A DNA stretch of 6,600 bases from Candidatus Bathyarchaeota archaeon (GTDB lineage: Archaea > Asgardarchaeota > Lokiarchaeia > Sigyniarchaeales > Sigyniarchaeaceae). Both the position numbers and the translations under genes were made by a program. Below, in pieces: positions 1 through 6,032 of this stretch. The notes beneath the pieces were generated by a model. That model searched no databases, was not told where the DNA came from, and saw nothing but the letters and a program-made list of their open reading frames with translations. Location of the stretch: NCBI GenBank assembly GCA_014729935.1, contig WJJB01000340.1, positions 1-6,600 on the forward strand, given 5' to 3'. Each line of letters opens with the position of its first letter. Positions within the stretch are counted from its first letter, which is position 1.

Positions 1-777
1 ATTTTACCCGCTTCAGTTTCGGTGGCAAGGAAAATCCACCATAGGATGAAAGGAGCCGTGAAACATGGTATTTCCTATAATGGATCATTGGGAGGAACCC
101 GGGTCACCATGATACGAACGCACATCGGCACACCGGCTACCTCCGTGATCATGGAAACCCTTGCCAGGATTAAACCAGAAATTATCATTCGCATGGATTA
201 TGCTGGTTCCCTTGTTAAAGAAATCCCTGTTGGAAGCTCCTGCGTTGTTTCAGGTGCCATTGCTGGGGATGGTACCTCCCTCCACTACCTTTATGCCCGG
301 GATAAAGCACGTGATCAATTCACGCGCATTTCCACGAAAGAATCCCATCAACAAGCAACACGTCGTCAAATTGGTGAGCAGGTCGATCCGATCATGGAAG
401 CATATCCCGTTGATCTCGATGGATGTGCATTACCTTGCGATGGCACGCTCCATGATTTGGCACATGAGCAGGCTCTTAAAATAGGGATGGATCTTCATGA
501 TACCATCACATGGACCACGGATGCGCTTTTCTTGGAAACTCCTGAAAAAGTGAACGCGTGGAGAAGCCATGGTGCAAATTGCGTGGACATGGAAACGAGC
601 TTGATATACCTCCTTGCAAGGGAACACGGCATGAAAGCGATAGCACTGCACGTCATTTCTGATAATTTAATTACCGAAAAAGCATTTTACAAGCTCGATA
701 GAATCAATCCCGCGCTGGAACCTGGATTGGAAAGAACCCTCTCACTATTGGAGGGATTGGTTGGAAGATTGGATTAA
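1..777 (+). CDS. nucleoside phosphorylase family protein (PNP/UDP superfamily), 5' partial
   Basis: Likely acts in nucleoside salvage, cleaving the glycosidic bond of a purine or pyrimidine nucleoside in the cytoplasm. The reading frame is open from base 1. A GTG at 22 could serve as a start, but family members carry about 30 more residues before the first core strand, and the residues before the GTG look like that strand, so the N-terminus lies outside the window. Counting from the GTG, visible motifs are a glycine-rich strand-loop (HIGTPATS, 34-41), the phosphate-site strand IIIRMDYAGSL (54-64, Arg57), TTDALF (165-170), the ribose-binding VDMETS (188-193, Met190 and Glu191) and the catalytic-type VISDNL (211-216, Asp214). 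Oddly, the usual Arg-Val-Gly-Ser/Thr element reads Arg-Met-Asp-Tyr, so a phosphate-contacting Ser/Thr is missing. Substrate cannot be assigned; a nucleosidase is possible. It is convergent with the next gene, only 13 bp away. The family is well supported, the exact activity is not. Confidence 0.85.
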   Translation: MLPASVSVARKIHHRMKGAVKHGISYNGSLGGTRVTMIRTHIGTPATSVIMETLARIKPEIIIRMDYAGSLVKEIPVGSSCVVSGAIAGDGTSLHYLYARDKARDQFTRISTKESHQQATRRQIGEQVDPIMEAYPVDLDGCALPCDGTLHDLAHEQALKIGMDLHDTITWTTDALFLETPEKVNAWRSHGANCVDMETSLIYLLAREHGMKAIALHVISDNLITEKAFYKLDRINPALEPGLERTLSLLEGLVGRLD

Positions 778-790
778 TGGCATGCATTAT

Positions 791-2653
791 TTAGATTATT
801 CGGACTTTAGTTTTCCTGTTCATATTCTTCATTCTCATTAGATCCCGAGCCTCCTCCAGGGCTTCAGTATCATCCAATACAAATTTCCCATGGAGTGGTG
901 ATTTCCTAGCGATGAAAAGCAGGGATTTGTACATGGGAAGTGAGAAGAGCTTTCCAGGCCCGCTCATCCGGGTGGCTTTACGCAATACCTCGATATTTCC
1001 ATCATCCCATGCCCCGAAAACCCCCGTTAGTGGAAAATACACGAAGAATGGGATGATGAGTATGAAAATAATCACGAGTGGAATAAGCGCAATGATGGTT
1101 CCAAAAGCCCTGTTCATCGGATTGAAGATGAAATGAACGTATGCCAACCCGATGCCATAAACTACAAGTGTTGCCAATCCTGGTGCAAAGAATGCCTGAT
1201 ATACCGGGATATCGAGCTTGATCACCCGCTTATTGATGAAAACGTAATTGATCACCACTTTCGTAATGATGGCGGGTAGTTCTCCACACGGGATCAACCA
1301 AGCAATTGATAAAATCCCAAAGCGCTGCGGGATTCGTAACCACGATAAGAAAATGAACCAAGAAAGGATAGCTAATCCCGCTTCCAAGAATTTCATGATC
1401 ATCTGGAAATTAATATGTCCTGTTCCCGTAATGGTGTTCTCGCTGAAATTATTATAAGGTTGCTGAATCTCACGAATCATCTTCGGGAAGATGAAAACCA
1501 CGCTGAGTATGTAAAATTCAAGCCCGATGGCAACTAAAATGGGTTCCATAACGAGAATGAGGACAGAAAGAATGGAAAACATGAAGCATTGGATCAAGCC
1601 AGTGTACCGCCAGGCCTGCCCAAGGATGTACCGTGCGAGCTTTTTCTTGCCATTGAAGAATGCCTCGCTGATGCTCCCACCGAGATTTAGGGTCCAACTC
1701 ATCAAGCTTCCAATGCTACCAGCGAATCCCGCGAAGGCTGTATATGTTGTGTATTGGGGAACGTATCGAAGCCATAGTAACAGAGAGAGAAAAGTCTCGA
1801 ATCCCCACACTAACCCAGGTGCGCCAGATTTTATGCCCCATATCAAGCATTGTTTGAGCAAGTCCCGGTCAAAGTCATGGCCGAAGCAATCCTTCACGCT
1901 ATAACCGTAATCCTTCATGATAGTTTGGAAGAACCTTGCGGAGAACATCGTGGCAATGAAATCATCAATATACAAGCCAATGGTCGCTCCGATGGCAATA
2001 CCCATAATTTCTCCGACATCAGGATTTCTTGAGCCAATATACCTGCCAAGAAGCACGAATCCAATCTCCGTAAAGCGTTGAAACAGCTCTCCCGATATGA
2101 AGTTCAGAATTGCCGTCTTGTGATATTGCTGGAGCGTATTTAACACGTTCCTAAAAACTCCAAGGAAGCCGGGATACTGCGTGGTGGAATAGATAATCAT
2201 GATCCACACTGCATATGATAGCTCGATTTTTGGAACGTAAAACAACGCAAATAGCGAAATTGAAGTTGTCTGAATCAAACCAGTGATCATTTGATACCAT
2301 ATAAAATATTGAATGTACTGCAACATTTTCTCTGGTTGTTTGATGTTTGCTTCCCCGATGAACCGGTTCATTATATTTGCCGTCCCTAGATCGAACGCGG
2401 TGAAGAAAAGCGTGAAAATCCCAGTAGCAGCAGCCTTGTATCCATTGGATTCGGGGAAGGGATACAAAAAGGACCATAAGAAACCAGTAATTGCTATTCC
2501 GGCTATCAAGGTAAGTAGATATAACGGTAAATTATAAAAAAAACCTGCAAGAGGGCGATGGAAGCCTATATTCTCCCATAACTCGCTTTTCGTGAGGTTC
2601 GAGACACTATCAGTTTCTTCTTGGCGGCCATTAATTCCCGGGTTTTGTTTCAT
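791..2653 (-). CDS. polytopic membrane protein, MOP/Wzx-like polysaccharide flippase
   Basis: A 620-residue integral membrane protein. About 12-14 hydrophobic segments can be seen, roughly at residues 39-63, 73-90, 112-135, 145-165, 190-205, 214-238, 272-295, 300-322, 352-392, 422-440, 447-470, 484-506 and 516-540. The stretch FDLGTANIMNRFIGEA (87-102) matches the Asp-x-Gly...Arg-Phe/Tyr...Glu-Ala signature after TM2 in Wzx-type exporters of the MOP (MATE-related) superfamily. By analogy it would flip a lipid-linked sugar or other lipid-linked intermediate across the membrane; the substrate is unknown and no glycosyltransferase lies in the window. It is longer than typical Wzx (about 420-500 residues), with a 35-residue polar N-terminus and a charged cytoplasmic tail of about 75 residues (from 546). 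The ATG at 2653 follows a run of six G (2660-2665) at 6 nt. The start codon overlaps the stop of the upstream remnant ORF (ATGA). A further MATE-like transporter is the main alternative. Confidence 0.72.
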   Translation of the reverse strand: MKQNPGINGRQEETDSVSNLTKSELWENIGFHRPLAGFFYNLPLYLLTLIAGIAITGFLWSFLYPFPESNGYKAAATGIFTLFFTAFDLGTANIMNRFIGEANIKQPEKMLQYIQYFIWYQMITGLIQTTSISLFALFYVPKIELSYAVWIMIIYSTTQYPGFLGVFRNVLNTLQQYHKTAILNFISGELFQRFTEIGFVLLGRYIGSRNPDVGEIMGIAIGATIGLYIDDFIATMFSARFFQTIMKDYGYSVKDCFGHDFDRDLLKQCLIWGIKSGAPGLVWGFETFLSLLLWLRYVPQYTTYTAFAGFAGSIGSLMSWTLNLGGSISEAFFNGKKKLARYILGQAWRYTGLIQCFMFSILSVLILVMEPILVAIGLEFYILSVVFIFPKMIREIQQPYNNFSENTITGTGHINFQMIMKFLEAGLAILSWFIFLSWLRIPQRFGILSIAWLIPCGELPAIITKVVINYVFINKRVIKLDIPVYQAFFAPGLATLVVYGIGLAYVHFIFNPMNRAFGTIIALIPLVIIFILIIPFFVYFPLTGVFGAWDDGNIEVLRKATRMSGPGKLFSLPMYKSLLFIARKSPLHGKFVLDDTEALEEARDLMRMKNMNRKTKVRII

Positions 2654-3009
2654 CCTAAACCCCCCGAGGAAACCACTTCCTTTAGCATGTTTTCGATCTT
2701 GAAGGATAATGGTTTAGTGCGAGATGCAATGACGAGGGCATCGATGTAGTGCGTTTTCGGCAGCCGGATATGCTTGCGGTTGGTCTTGGGTTCTTTGAGC
2801 AATGGTCTAGTTTTCTTGATTTCTATTGCACTGGTGTATTTAAAACCCGTGATGTTGCTGTGCTCCTTGAAATAGGTTTCCCGTTCTTCCAACCAGTGGT
2901 TCCAGCACCACCGCTTGCACCCAAGCGTCTTGGCGAGCAGCTCTTCTTGCGCCGCATTCGGGTAGATCCGCGCCTTCACGGCAAGTTCGACGATCACTAT
3001 CCTTGCCAT
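2650..3009 (-). CDS. chimeric TnpB N-terminus / IscB-like RuvC-III ORF, probable IS200/IS605-superfamily remnant
   Basis: A 119-residue ORF with two recognisable parts. Residues 8-73 match the N-terminal HTH domain of TnpB/OrfB_IS605, including VKARIYPNAAQEELL followed by the Cys/Trp-rich helix GCKRWCWNHWLEER and ending near PLLKE. Residues 74-103 instead resemble the RuvC-III segment of IscB-type RNA-guided nucleases, with TNRKHIRLPKTHYIDALVIA and the His-x-x-Asp catalytic pair (His87, Asp90). The TnpB middle, RuvC-I, RuvC-II and zinc ribbon, and the IscB PLMP, bridge-helix and HNH parts, are all absent. Full-length TnpB or IscB is about 350-500 residues, so this cannot be an active nuclease. 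It most simply reflects a deletion that fused two related mobile genes in frame near 2790. No TnpA transposase is present. Its TGA overlaps the flippase ATG. Whether it is translated is unknown; the absence of internal stops suggests a fairly recent event. Confidence 0.65.
   Translation of the reverse strand: MARIVIVELAVKARIYPNAAQEELLAKTLGCKRWCWNHWLEERETYFKEHSNITGFKYTSAIEIKKTRPLLKEPKTNRKHIRLPKTHYIDALVIASRTKPLSFKIENMLKEVVSSGGLG
2651..2661. repeat. 11-bp direct repeat, copy 1 (contains flippase start codon)
   Basis: CATCCTAAACC on the + strand, identical to 3061-3071 and in the same orientation, 410 bp apart. Read on the - strand it is GGTTTAGGATG, whose ATG is the flippase start. The identity is seen directly; its origin as a target duplication or recombination scar is inferred. 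Confidence 0.7.
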
Positions 3010-3071
3010 TGGTCTCGTCGCTTAAAAATGGATCGGGAGTGTCGGATTCAAATTGATTGACATCCTAAACC
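2662..3071 (-). mobile_element. putative insertion or deletion-derived segment carrying the TnpB/IscB remnant
   Basis: A 410-bp unit, one repeat copy plus the DNA between the copies, containing nearly all of the chimeric ORF. Removing it would join GGTGAGG and the GGTTTAGG leader directly to the flippase coding sequence, restoring a normal ribosome binding site. I see no terminal inverted repeats at its ends. IS200/IS605 elements do not normally duplicate their target, so the mechanism is uncertain: an unusual insertion, capture by another element, or slippage are all possible. The boundaries are inferred from the repeats alone. Confidence 0.4.
3061..3071. repeat. 11-bp direct repeat, copy 2
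   Basis: CATCCTAAACC, the second copy. On the - strand it is preceded by GGTGAGG (3074-3080), a good archaeal Shine-Dalgarno, about 10 nt before the ATG in the repeat. This copy therefore looks like the original leader of the flippase gene, now displaced by about 400 bp. Confidence 0.65.
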
Positions 3072-3535
3072 AGCCTCACCATTTGATTGGCGCCTATCTT
3101 TCATGATACTTGCGGAAGGCTGCGCGAAGGCACATAGCTTGAAAAAGCAGTCGCGGTGGGGGAAGTGCCACGCATACCGGGACATGAACAAGTTTTTCCC
3201 GCCGTTCATGCGATGCCCCACTCAGCCGAAACGCTTGCCATGTTCCCCCGTGCGTGGCAGAACAACTGCGTGAGTGAGCGACCGGGATGTGGATAAGGGG
3301 AACGCGCAAGAGAGAATTCCTCCACCAGGTCGACTGGGAACACCGGATCCCGAATTTATTTACGCTGGCGTGATCAACGAGGGTGGAAATTGATTGGGGG
3401 TGAATCAAAATGTGAACAGAGTTGGGATCCGGCTTCCCCCGATACTAAGGAAGTAGCGGTTTTTCTTTCGCGAAACTGATAAATAATATCTCGGCACTTT
3501 CTCACGTAAGACTCCTGATTGAAGAGCCAATTTAG
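3072..3535. other. GC-rich non-coding region with strong self-complementarity
   Basis: 464 bases with no ORF that reads like a protein; the longest, on the - strand at 3094-3408, has an irregular composition rich in Ser, Arg, His and Cys and no recognisable motif. The stretch 3100-3350 is richer in G and C than its surroundings and holds many complementary segments: TGCCACGCA/TGCGTGGCA (3166-3174 with 3251-3259), GGGGGAA/TTCCCCC (3158-3164 with 3243-3249), CATGAAC/GTTCATG (3183-3189 with 3203-3209, approximate) and CCGGATCCC/GGGATCCGG (3343-3351 with 3424-3432). A T-rich run TTTTTCTTT (3460-3468) could end a + strand transcript, and TTTCGCGAAA (3466-3475) is a perfect palindrome. No T-run is seen on the - strand after the ATPase gene, so the operon terminator is not identified here. 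I recognised no tRNA, SRP RNA or RNase P RNA signature. Confidence 0.5.
3158..3259. ncRNA. candidate structured RNA with pseudoknot-like pairing
   Basis: Two perfect complementary pairs of 7 and 9 bases occur in A-B-A'-B' order, which gives a pseudoknot topology, with a 7-bp hairpin (CATGAAC/GTTCATG) between them. The pairing works on either strand, so the direction is not settled. On the - strand it lies upstream of the TnpB/IscB remnant, where IscB-associated omega (HEARO-type) RNAs are encoded. On the + strand it is followed by a T-rich run at 3460-3468. That relation is inferred; I cannot match a known RNA family by eye. Confidence 0.3.
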
Positions 3536-4336
3536 CTATTGGTGGAAGAAAATCTCATTGATCTTCTCATCAGCTTTCGGATCATTGGGATCTCCTATCC
3601 ATTCAATAGTTTTGTTTAATATGACCAACCGCTCGCAATTATCCCGCAGTAATCTGAGATTATGGTTGATTTCAATAATAGTTAACTTTTCTTTTTCATG
3701 TAACCTGCCGAGTAAATCTATCAGGTCTTGAGCGATCTTGAAGTCAAGGGCGCTTGTTGGTTCATCCAACAACAAGATATCAGGTTCCTTGGCGAGAGCC
3801 TTGGCTATCAAGACCTTTTGCTGTTGGCCCCCAGAGAGATGACCAATGGGACGATTGGAAAAGTTCTCCATGCCAACAACCTCCAAGCATCTCATCACTT
3901 GTTCCTTATCCTCCCTTGTAAATCGTGAAAACACCTTGTGGGACGGGGCACGGCCCATCCGGACGATATCCCACACGCGAGCGGGAAAATTTCGATCGAT
4001 GGTAAATCTTTGTGGGACGTATGCAATTTTATCTTTCCAAGATGCACCCTTCAGCAAGTTTCCTGCATCCCCGTGCAAGGATTGACCGAGAATCTGAATG
4101 CTACCGTTGTTCATGGCCTTTAAACCAAGGATCACCTTGAATAGAGTGGTCTTACCGCTGCCATTGGGTCCAATGATTCCCAAGTATTCCCCCTCAAGTA
4201 TATCCAAGTTAATGTTCCACAGGGCAACTTGATCCCCGTATGCAACCACGACATTCTTCATGGTAATGATAGGGTTACCACGGGGAGCGTGGTCGGGAAG
4301 GTTCGCTACTTGTCGTGAAATATCATCCATGATCAT
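3536..4336 (-). CDS. metal ABC transporter ATP-binding protein (ZnuC/MntA-like)
   Basis: Cytoplasmic ATPase subunit that powers uptake of Zn2+, Mn2+ or a similar ion through the neighbouring permease. With the ATG at 4336 it is 266 residues, normal for this family. It carries a complete nucleotide-binding domain: Walker A GPNGSGKT (56-63), Q-loop VPQ (Gln109), signature LSGGQQQK (167-174), Walker B ILLLDEP (187-193), D-loop SALD (195-198) and H-loop His225 in EINHNL. All catalytic elements are present, so it should be active. The frame is open further upstream, but that part lies inside the permease gene and reads as a shadow. GGAGGAAGGGGAG (4341-4353) ends 4 nt before the ATG at 4336 and supports this start; the GTG at 4339 and ATG at 4330 are alternatives. 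It overlaps the 3' end of the permease gene by 14 nt, which implies co-translation. Zn and Mn importers cannot be told apart from this subunit. Confidence 0.92.
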   Translation of the reverse strand: MIMDDISRQVANLPDHAPRGNPIITMKNVVVAYGDQVALWNINLDILEGEYLGIIGPNGSGKTTLFKVILGLKAMNNGSIQILGQSLHGDAGNLLKGASWKDKIAYVPQRFTIDRNFPARVWDIVRMGRAPSHKVFSRFTREDKEQVMRCLEVVGMENFSNRPIGHLSGGQQQKVLIAKALAKEPDILLLDEPTSALDFKIAQDLIDLLGRLHEKEKLTIIEINHNLRLLRDNCERLVILNKTIEWIGDPNDPKADEKINEIFFHQ

Positions 4337-5453
4337 CACACTCCCCTTCCTCCTTGGTTGAATTCCCAGATACAAGGTATATATTATCATCCTGATCATG
4401 CAGGTGGGTTTTACCGCCGAAACCAAAGCAATCCTCGCTGCATACTTCCCATTCATCTTCCGACACGTACTTGCTGCAGAAGCGACACAGGGATGAAACA
4501 TTGGTTTTACTTCGGCGCTTGGGCGATATTGCGAAGGAAATGAGAAAGATCATGGTGGACATGAACACGATTGTTGCCCCGGATCCCCATTCAAACAGGG
4601 TTGACATGATCAATCCAGTAATGCTAGAAAGCACACCAAACATGATGGAGAGGATAAGGAGCCTCTCGAACCTGAAGGTCCATTGGTAAGCTGCTGCTGC
4701 GGGCGTAATGAGCATGGCAAAGACCAAGATGGCTCCAAGTGCTTTCAGGGAAACGGTTATCACGAGACTAGCCAAGATGAGAAACAAGTAGTTATAAATT
4801 TTAACGGGGATACCTGCAACCCTTGCCATCTCCTCCGAGAACATGATGTAGTGCAGAGGACGTCGAAGGATGAAAATGGTCACAGTTATTCCAACCGTGG
4901 CAACGAAAATGACGATCACGTTTTCCCTGGTGGTAAGCAGGACGTTTCCAAAGATATATGATTCAATATTGGTTTCGTAATTGATGAAGTAACTGGTGAA
5001 GATAATGGCAAGTGCCATGGTAAACGTGAAGATGATACCGATGATGACATCATTCTTCAATAATTGCTTGTTATTCACGTAGCCGATACCAAATGCTGAG
5101 GCGATTCCAAAGGAGAGAACCAATCCAAAGGGATTAATATTCAACAAAATCGCCAGGGATGCTCCAGCAAAGCTGGAATGGGCTATAGCTTCCCCGTAAA
5201 ACACCATGTTCTTCAAGAGCATGAGCACGCCCACGGTGCCACCCATGACACCTATTGATATGGACGCCACCAGTGCACGCTTCATGAAGGCATAGGAGAA
5301 AAGGGATAGTTTCTCCCCAATATCCCCTAGCATCGATATAACTACTACCATGGTCACAACCACGATTATCGTGCCGAAAAACATCATGCCTTGACTGAAA
5401 TACCGGCGTTCCTTGGTGGATTGCATGTTCGCTTCCAGCTGGTTTTCACTCAT
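4323..5453 (-). CDS. metal ABC transporter permease (ABC-3 family) with C-terminal Cys4 module
   Basis: Membrane channel subunit of a Zn/Mn-type importer, 376 residues from the ATG at 5453. About eight or nine membrane segments span residues 23-310. FYGEAIAHSSFAGASLA (85-101) and SGATIVFMSTMIFLIS (291-306) match conserved ABC-3 (ZnuB/MntB) motifs. The ATG is preferred over the in-frame GTG at 5465 because AAGGTGAG sits 8 nt before it, while the GTG is part of that ribosome binding site. The gene overlaps the regulator stop by 8 nt, implying translational coupling. Usual family members have about 260-290 residues. This one has an extra N-terminal stretch of about 20 residues and a C-terminal cytoplasmic tail of about 65 containing Cys323-x2-Cys326-x11-Cys338-x3-Cys342, His350, His352 and later Cys372 and His375. 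The tail looks like a small zinc-binding finger. A metal-sensing or transport-gating role is inferred, not shown. Confidence 0.9.
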   Translation of the reverse strand: MSENQLEANMQSTKERRYFSQGMMFFGTIIVVVTMVVVISMLGDIGEKLSLFSYAFMKRALVASISIGVMGGTVGVLMLLKNMVFYGEAIAHSSFAGASLAILLNINPFGLVLSFGIASAFGIGYVNNKQLLKNDVIIGIIFTFTMALAIIFTSYFINYETNIESYIFGNVLLTTRENVIVIFVATVGITVTIFILRRPLHYIMFSEEMARVAGIPVKIYNYLFLILASLVITVSLKALGAILVFAMLITPAAAAYQWTFRFERLLILSIMFGVLSSITGLIMSTLFEWGSGATIVFMSTMIFLISFAISPKRRSKTNVSSLCRFCSKYVSEDEWEVCSEDCFGFGGKTHLHDQDDNIYLVSGNSTKEEGECDDHG

Positions 5454-5874
5454 TTTCGTGCTCACCTTTTTCCACGTGGGATGGGATGCTTGGTCCCCTC
5501 ATGCTCGTGTCAAGCACGCAATTTACATTTTCGTACCGGGTGCAGATGGTCTCGATCAACTTGCAGGATGTATCCGGTGCGAGTTTCAAGGCTTCCTCGT
5601 GAGCTTCCTGCTCAGGCAAGCCAAGTGTCTTGATGAGGAATGTTTCCATGGCATCGTGGTGAAGCGACAAGTGACTTGCACGTTCTTTACCTTTCTCTGA
5701 TAATTCAACGAGCTTGTAAGGGTCCCAATGAACGAGACCATCCCGCTCCAACCTTTTTATGATGCTATTCATCGTTGAATGGTTCTTGCCGAGTTTTCTC
5801 GCCAGATCACCCACCCGAATGGGTCTCACCCATTTAGCCATGAATAACAACACCAGGTTCTCCGAATTTATCAT
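5446..5874 (-). CDS. DtxR/MntR-family metal-dependent-type transcriptional regulator
   Basis: A 142-residue cytoplasmic DNA-binding regulator. A winged helix-turn-helix occupies residues 16-60 (VGDLARKLGK, then the recognition helix region HSTMNSIIKRLERDGLV and wing LVELSEKG), followed by a dimerisation domain (68-118) with the family phrase LGLPEQEAHEEALKL. There is no C-terminal SH3-like domain, so the size matches MntR more than full DtxR/IdeR. Aligned from memory to DtxR, the ancillary-site ligands His79, Glu83 and His98 correspond to His73, Glu77 and His92. The primary-site Cys102, Glu105 and His106 are replaced by Leu96, Ala99 and Pro100. It is first in the operon with permease and ATPase and lies next to a palindromic operator, so control of this transport locus and of itself is likely. 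No clear ribosome binding site precedes the ATG at 5874; the start is accepted because the HTH needs the N-terminal helix. Confidence 0.88.
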   Translation of the reverse strand: MINSENLVLLFMAKWVRPIRVGDLARKLGKNHSTMNSIIKRLERDGLVHWDPYKLVELSEKGKERASHLSLHHDAMETFLIKTLGLPEQEAHEEALKLAPDTSCKLIETICTRYENVNCVLDTSMRGPSIPSHVEKGEHENE

Positions 5875-5923
5875 GATTATCCCGTGATCGCTTCTATAGT
5901 AGATATGGTTCTGGCTATCAAAT

Positions 5924-5944
5924 AATTTTCCCTCATGGAAAATT
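5924..5944. promoter_or_regulatory. inverted repeat downstream of the regulator TATA-like box
   Basis: AATTTTCC (5924-5931) and GGAAAATT (5937-5944) are perfect 8-bp arms around a 5-bp spacer. On the - strand it lies just after the TATA-like box, where transcription of the regulator gene should start, so a bound protein would block initiation. Its sequence differs from the 22-bp palindrome nearby. A regulatory role is inferred. Confidence 0.4.
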
Positions 5945-5950
5945 TTATAT
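5937..5950. promoter_or_regulatory. BRE/TATA-like element serving divergent promoters
   Basis: On the + strand GGAAAA (BRE-like, 5937-5942) precedes TTTTATAT (5943-5950). Transcription would start about 25 bp downstream, near 5970, inside the palindrome, for the binding-protein gene. On the - strand the same bases read ATATAAAA and would serve the regulator operon, starting near 5920. A second + strand candidate is TTTAAATAA at 5980-5988, giving a start near 6010. The motifs are seen; actual start sites are not known. Confidence 0.45.
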
Positions 5951-5960
5951 GGCCTTGAAA

Positions 5961-5982
5961 AAATTACGATATATCGTAATTT
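5961..5982. promoter_or_regulatory. perfect 22-bp palindrome, likely operator
   Basis: The half-site AAATTACGATA is followed directly by its exact reverse complement, giving a perfect dyad of 22 bp. It lies between the divergent regulator operon and the binding-protein gene, at the expected transcription start of the latter. Palindromes of this size in such a place are typical DtxR/MntR-family operators. Binding by the neighbouring regulator is inferred from position. Confidence 0.7.
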
Positions 5983-6000
5983 AAATAACTGGTTTCCAAG

Positions 6001-6009
6001 AAATTACGA
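6001..6009 (+). promoter_or_regulatory. repeated operator half-site
   Basis: AAATTACGA repeats the first nine bases of the palindrome exactly 40 bp downstream, close to four helical turns, so both lie on the same face of the DNA. It is not part of a second full palindrome. Cooperative repressor binding is one reading; chance is possible because the region is AT-rich. Confidence 0.4.
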
Positions 6010-6032
6010 GAATTAAATGAAGGAACAGGAAA

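Noticed and set aside
3050..3396. 10-bp repeat AAATTGATTG at 3050-3059 and 3387-3396 as possible element ends
   Set aside because: Short and AT-rich, with a realistic chance of random occurrence in this span; no matching flanks at both sites.
3094..3408. 104-residue - strand ORF in the GC-rich gap
   Set aside because: No recognisable domain, odd composition and no ribosome binding site; it lies across strongly self-complementary DNA, so a chance ORF is more likely.
3060..3535. RNase P RNA, SRP RNA or tRNA gene in the gap
   Set aside because: The conserved sequence blocks of these RNAs, such as the RNase P GAGGAAAGTCC-type element or the SRP GGAAGG...AGCAG loop, were not found on either strand.
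4337..4501. Longer N-terminus for the ATPase
   Set aside because: The added 55 residues are an out-of-frame reading of the permease tail, and a good ribosome binding site marks the ATG at 4336.
5454..5465. GTG start for the permease four residues upstream
   Set aside because: That GTG is part of the AAGGTGAG ribosome binding site of the ATG at 5453.
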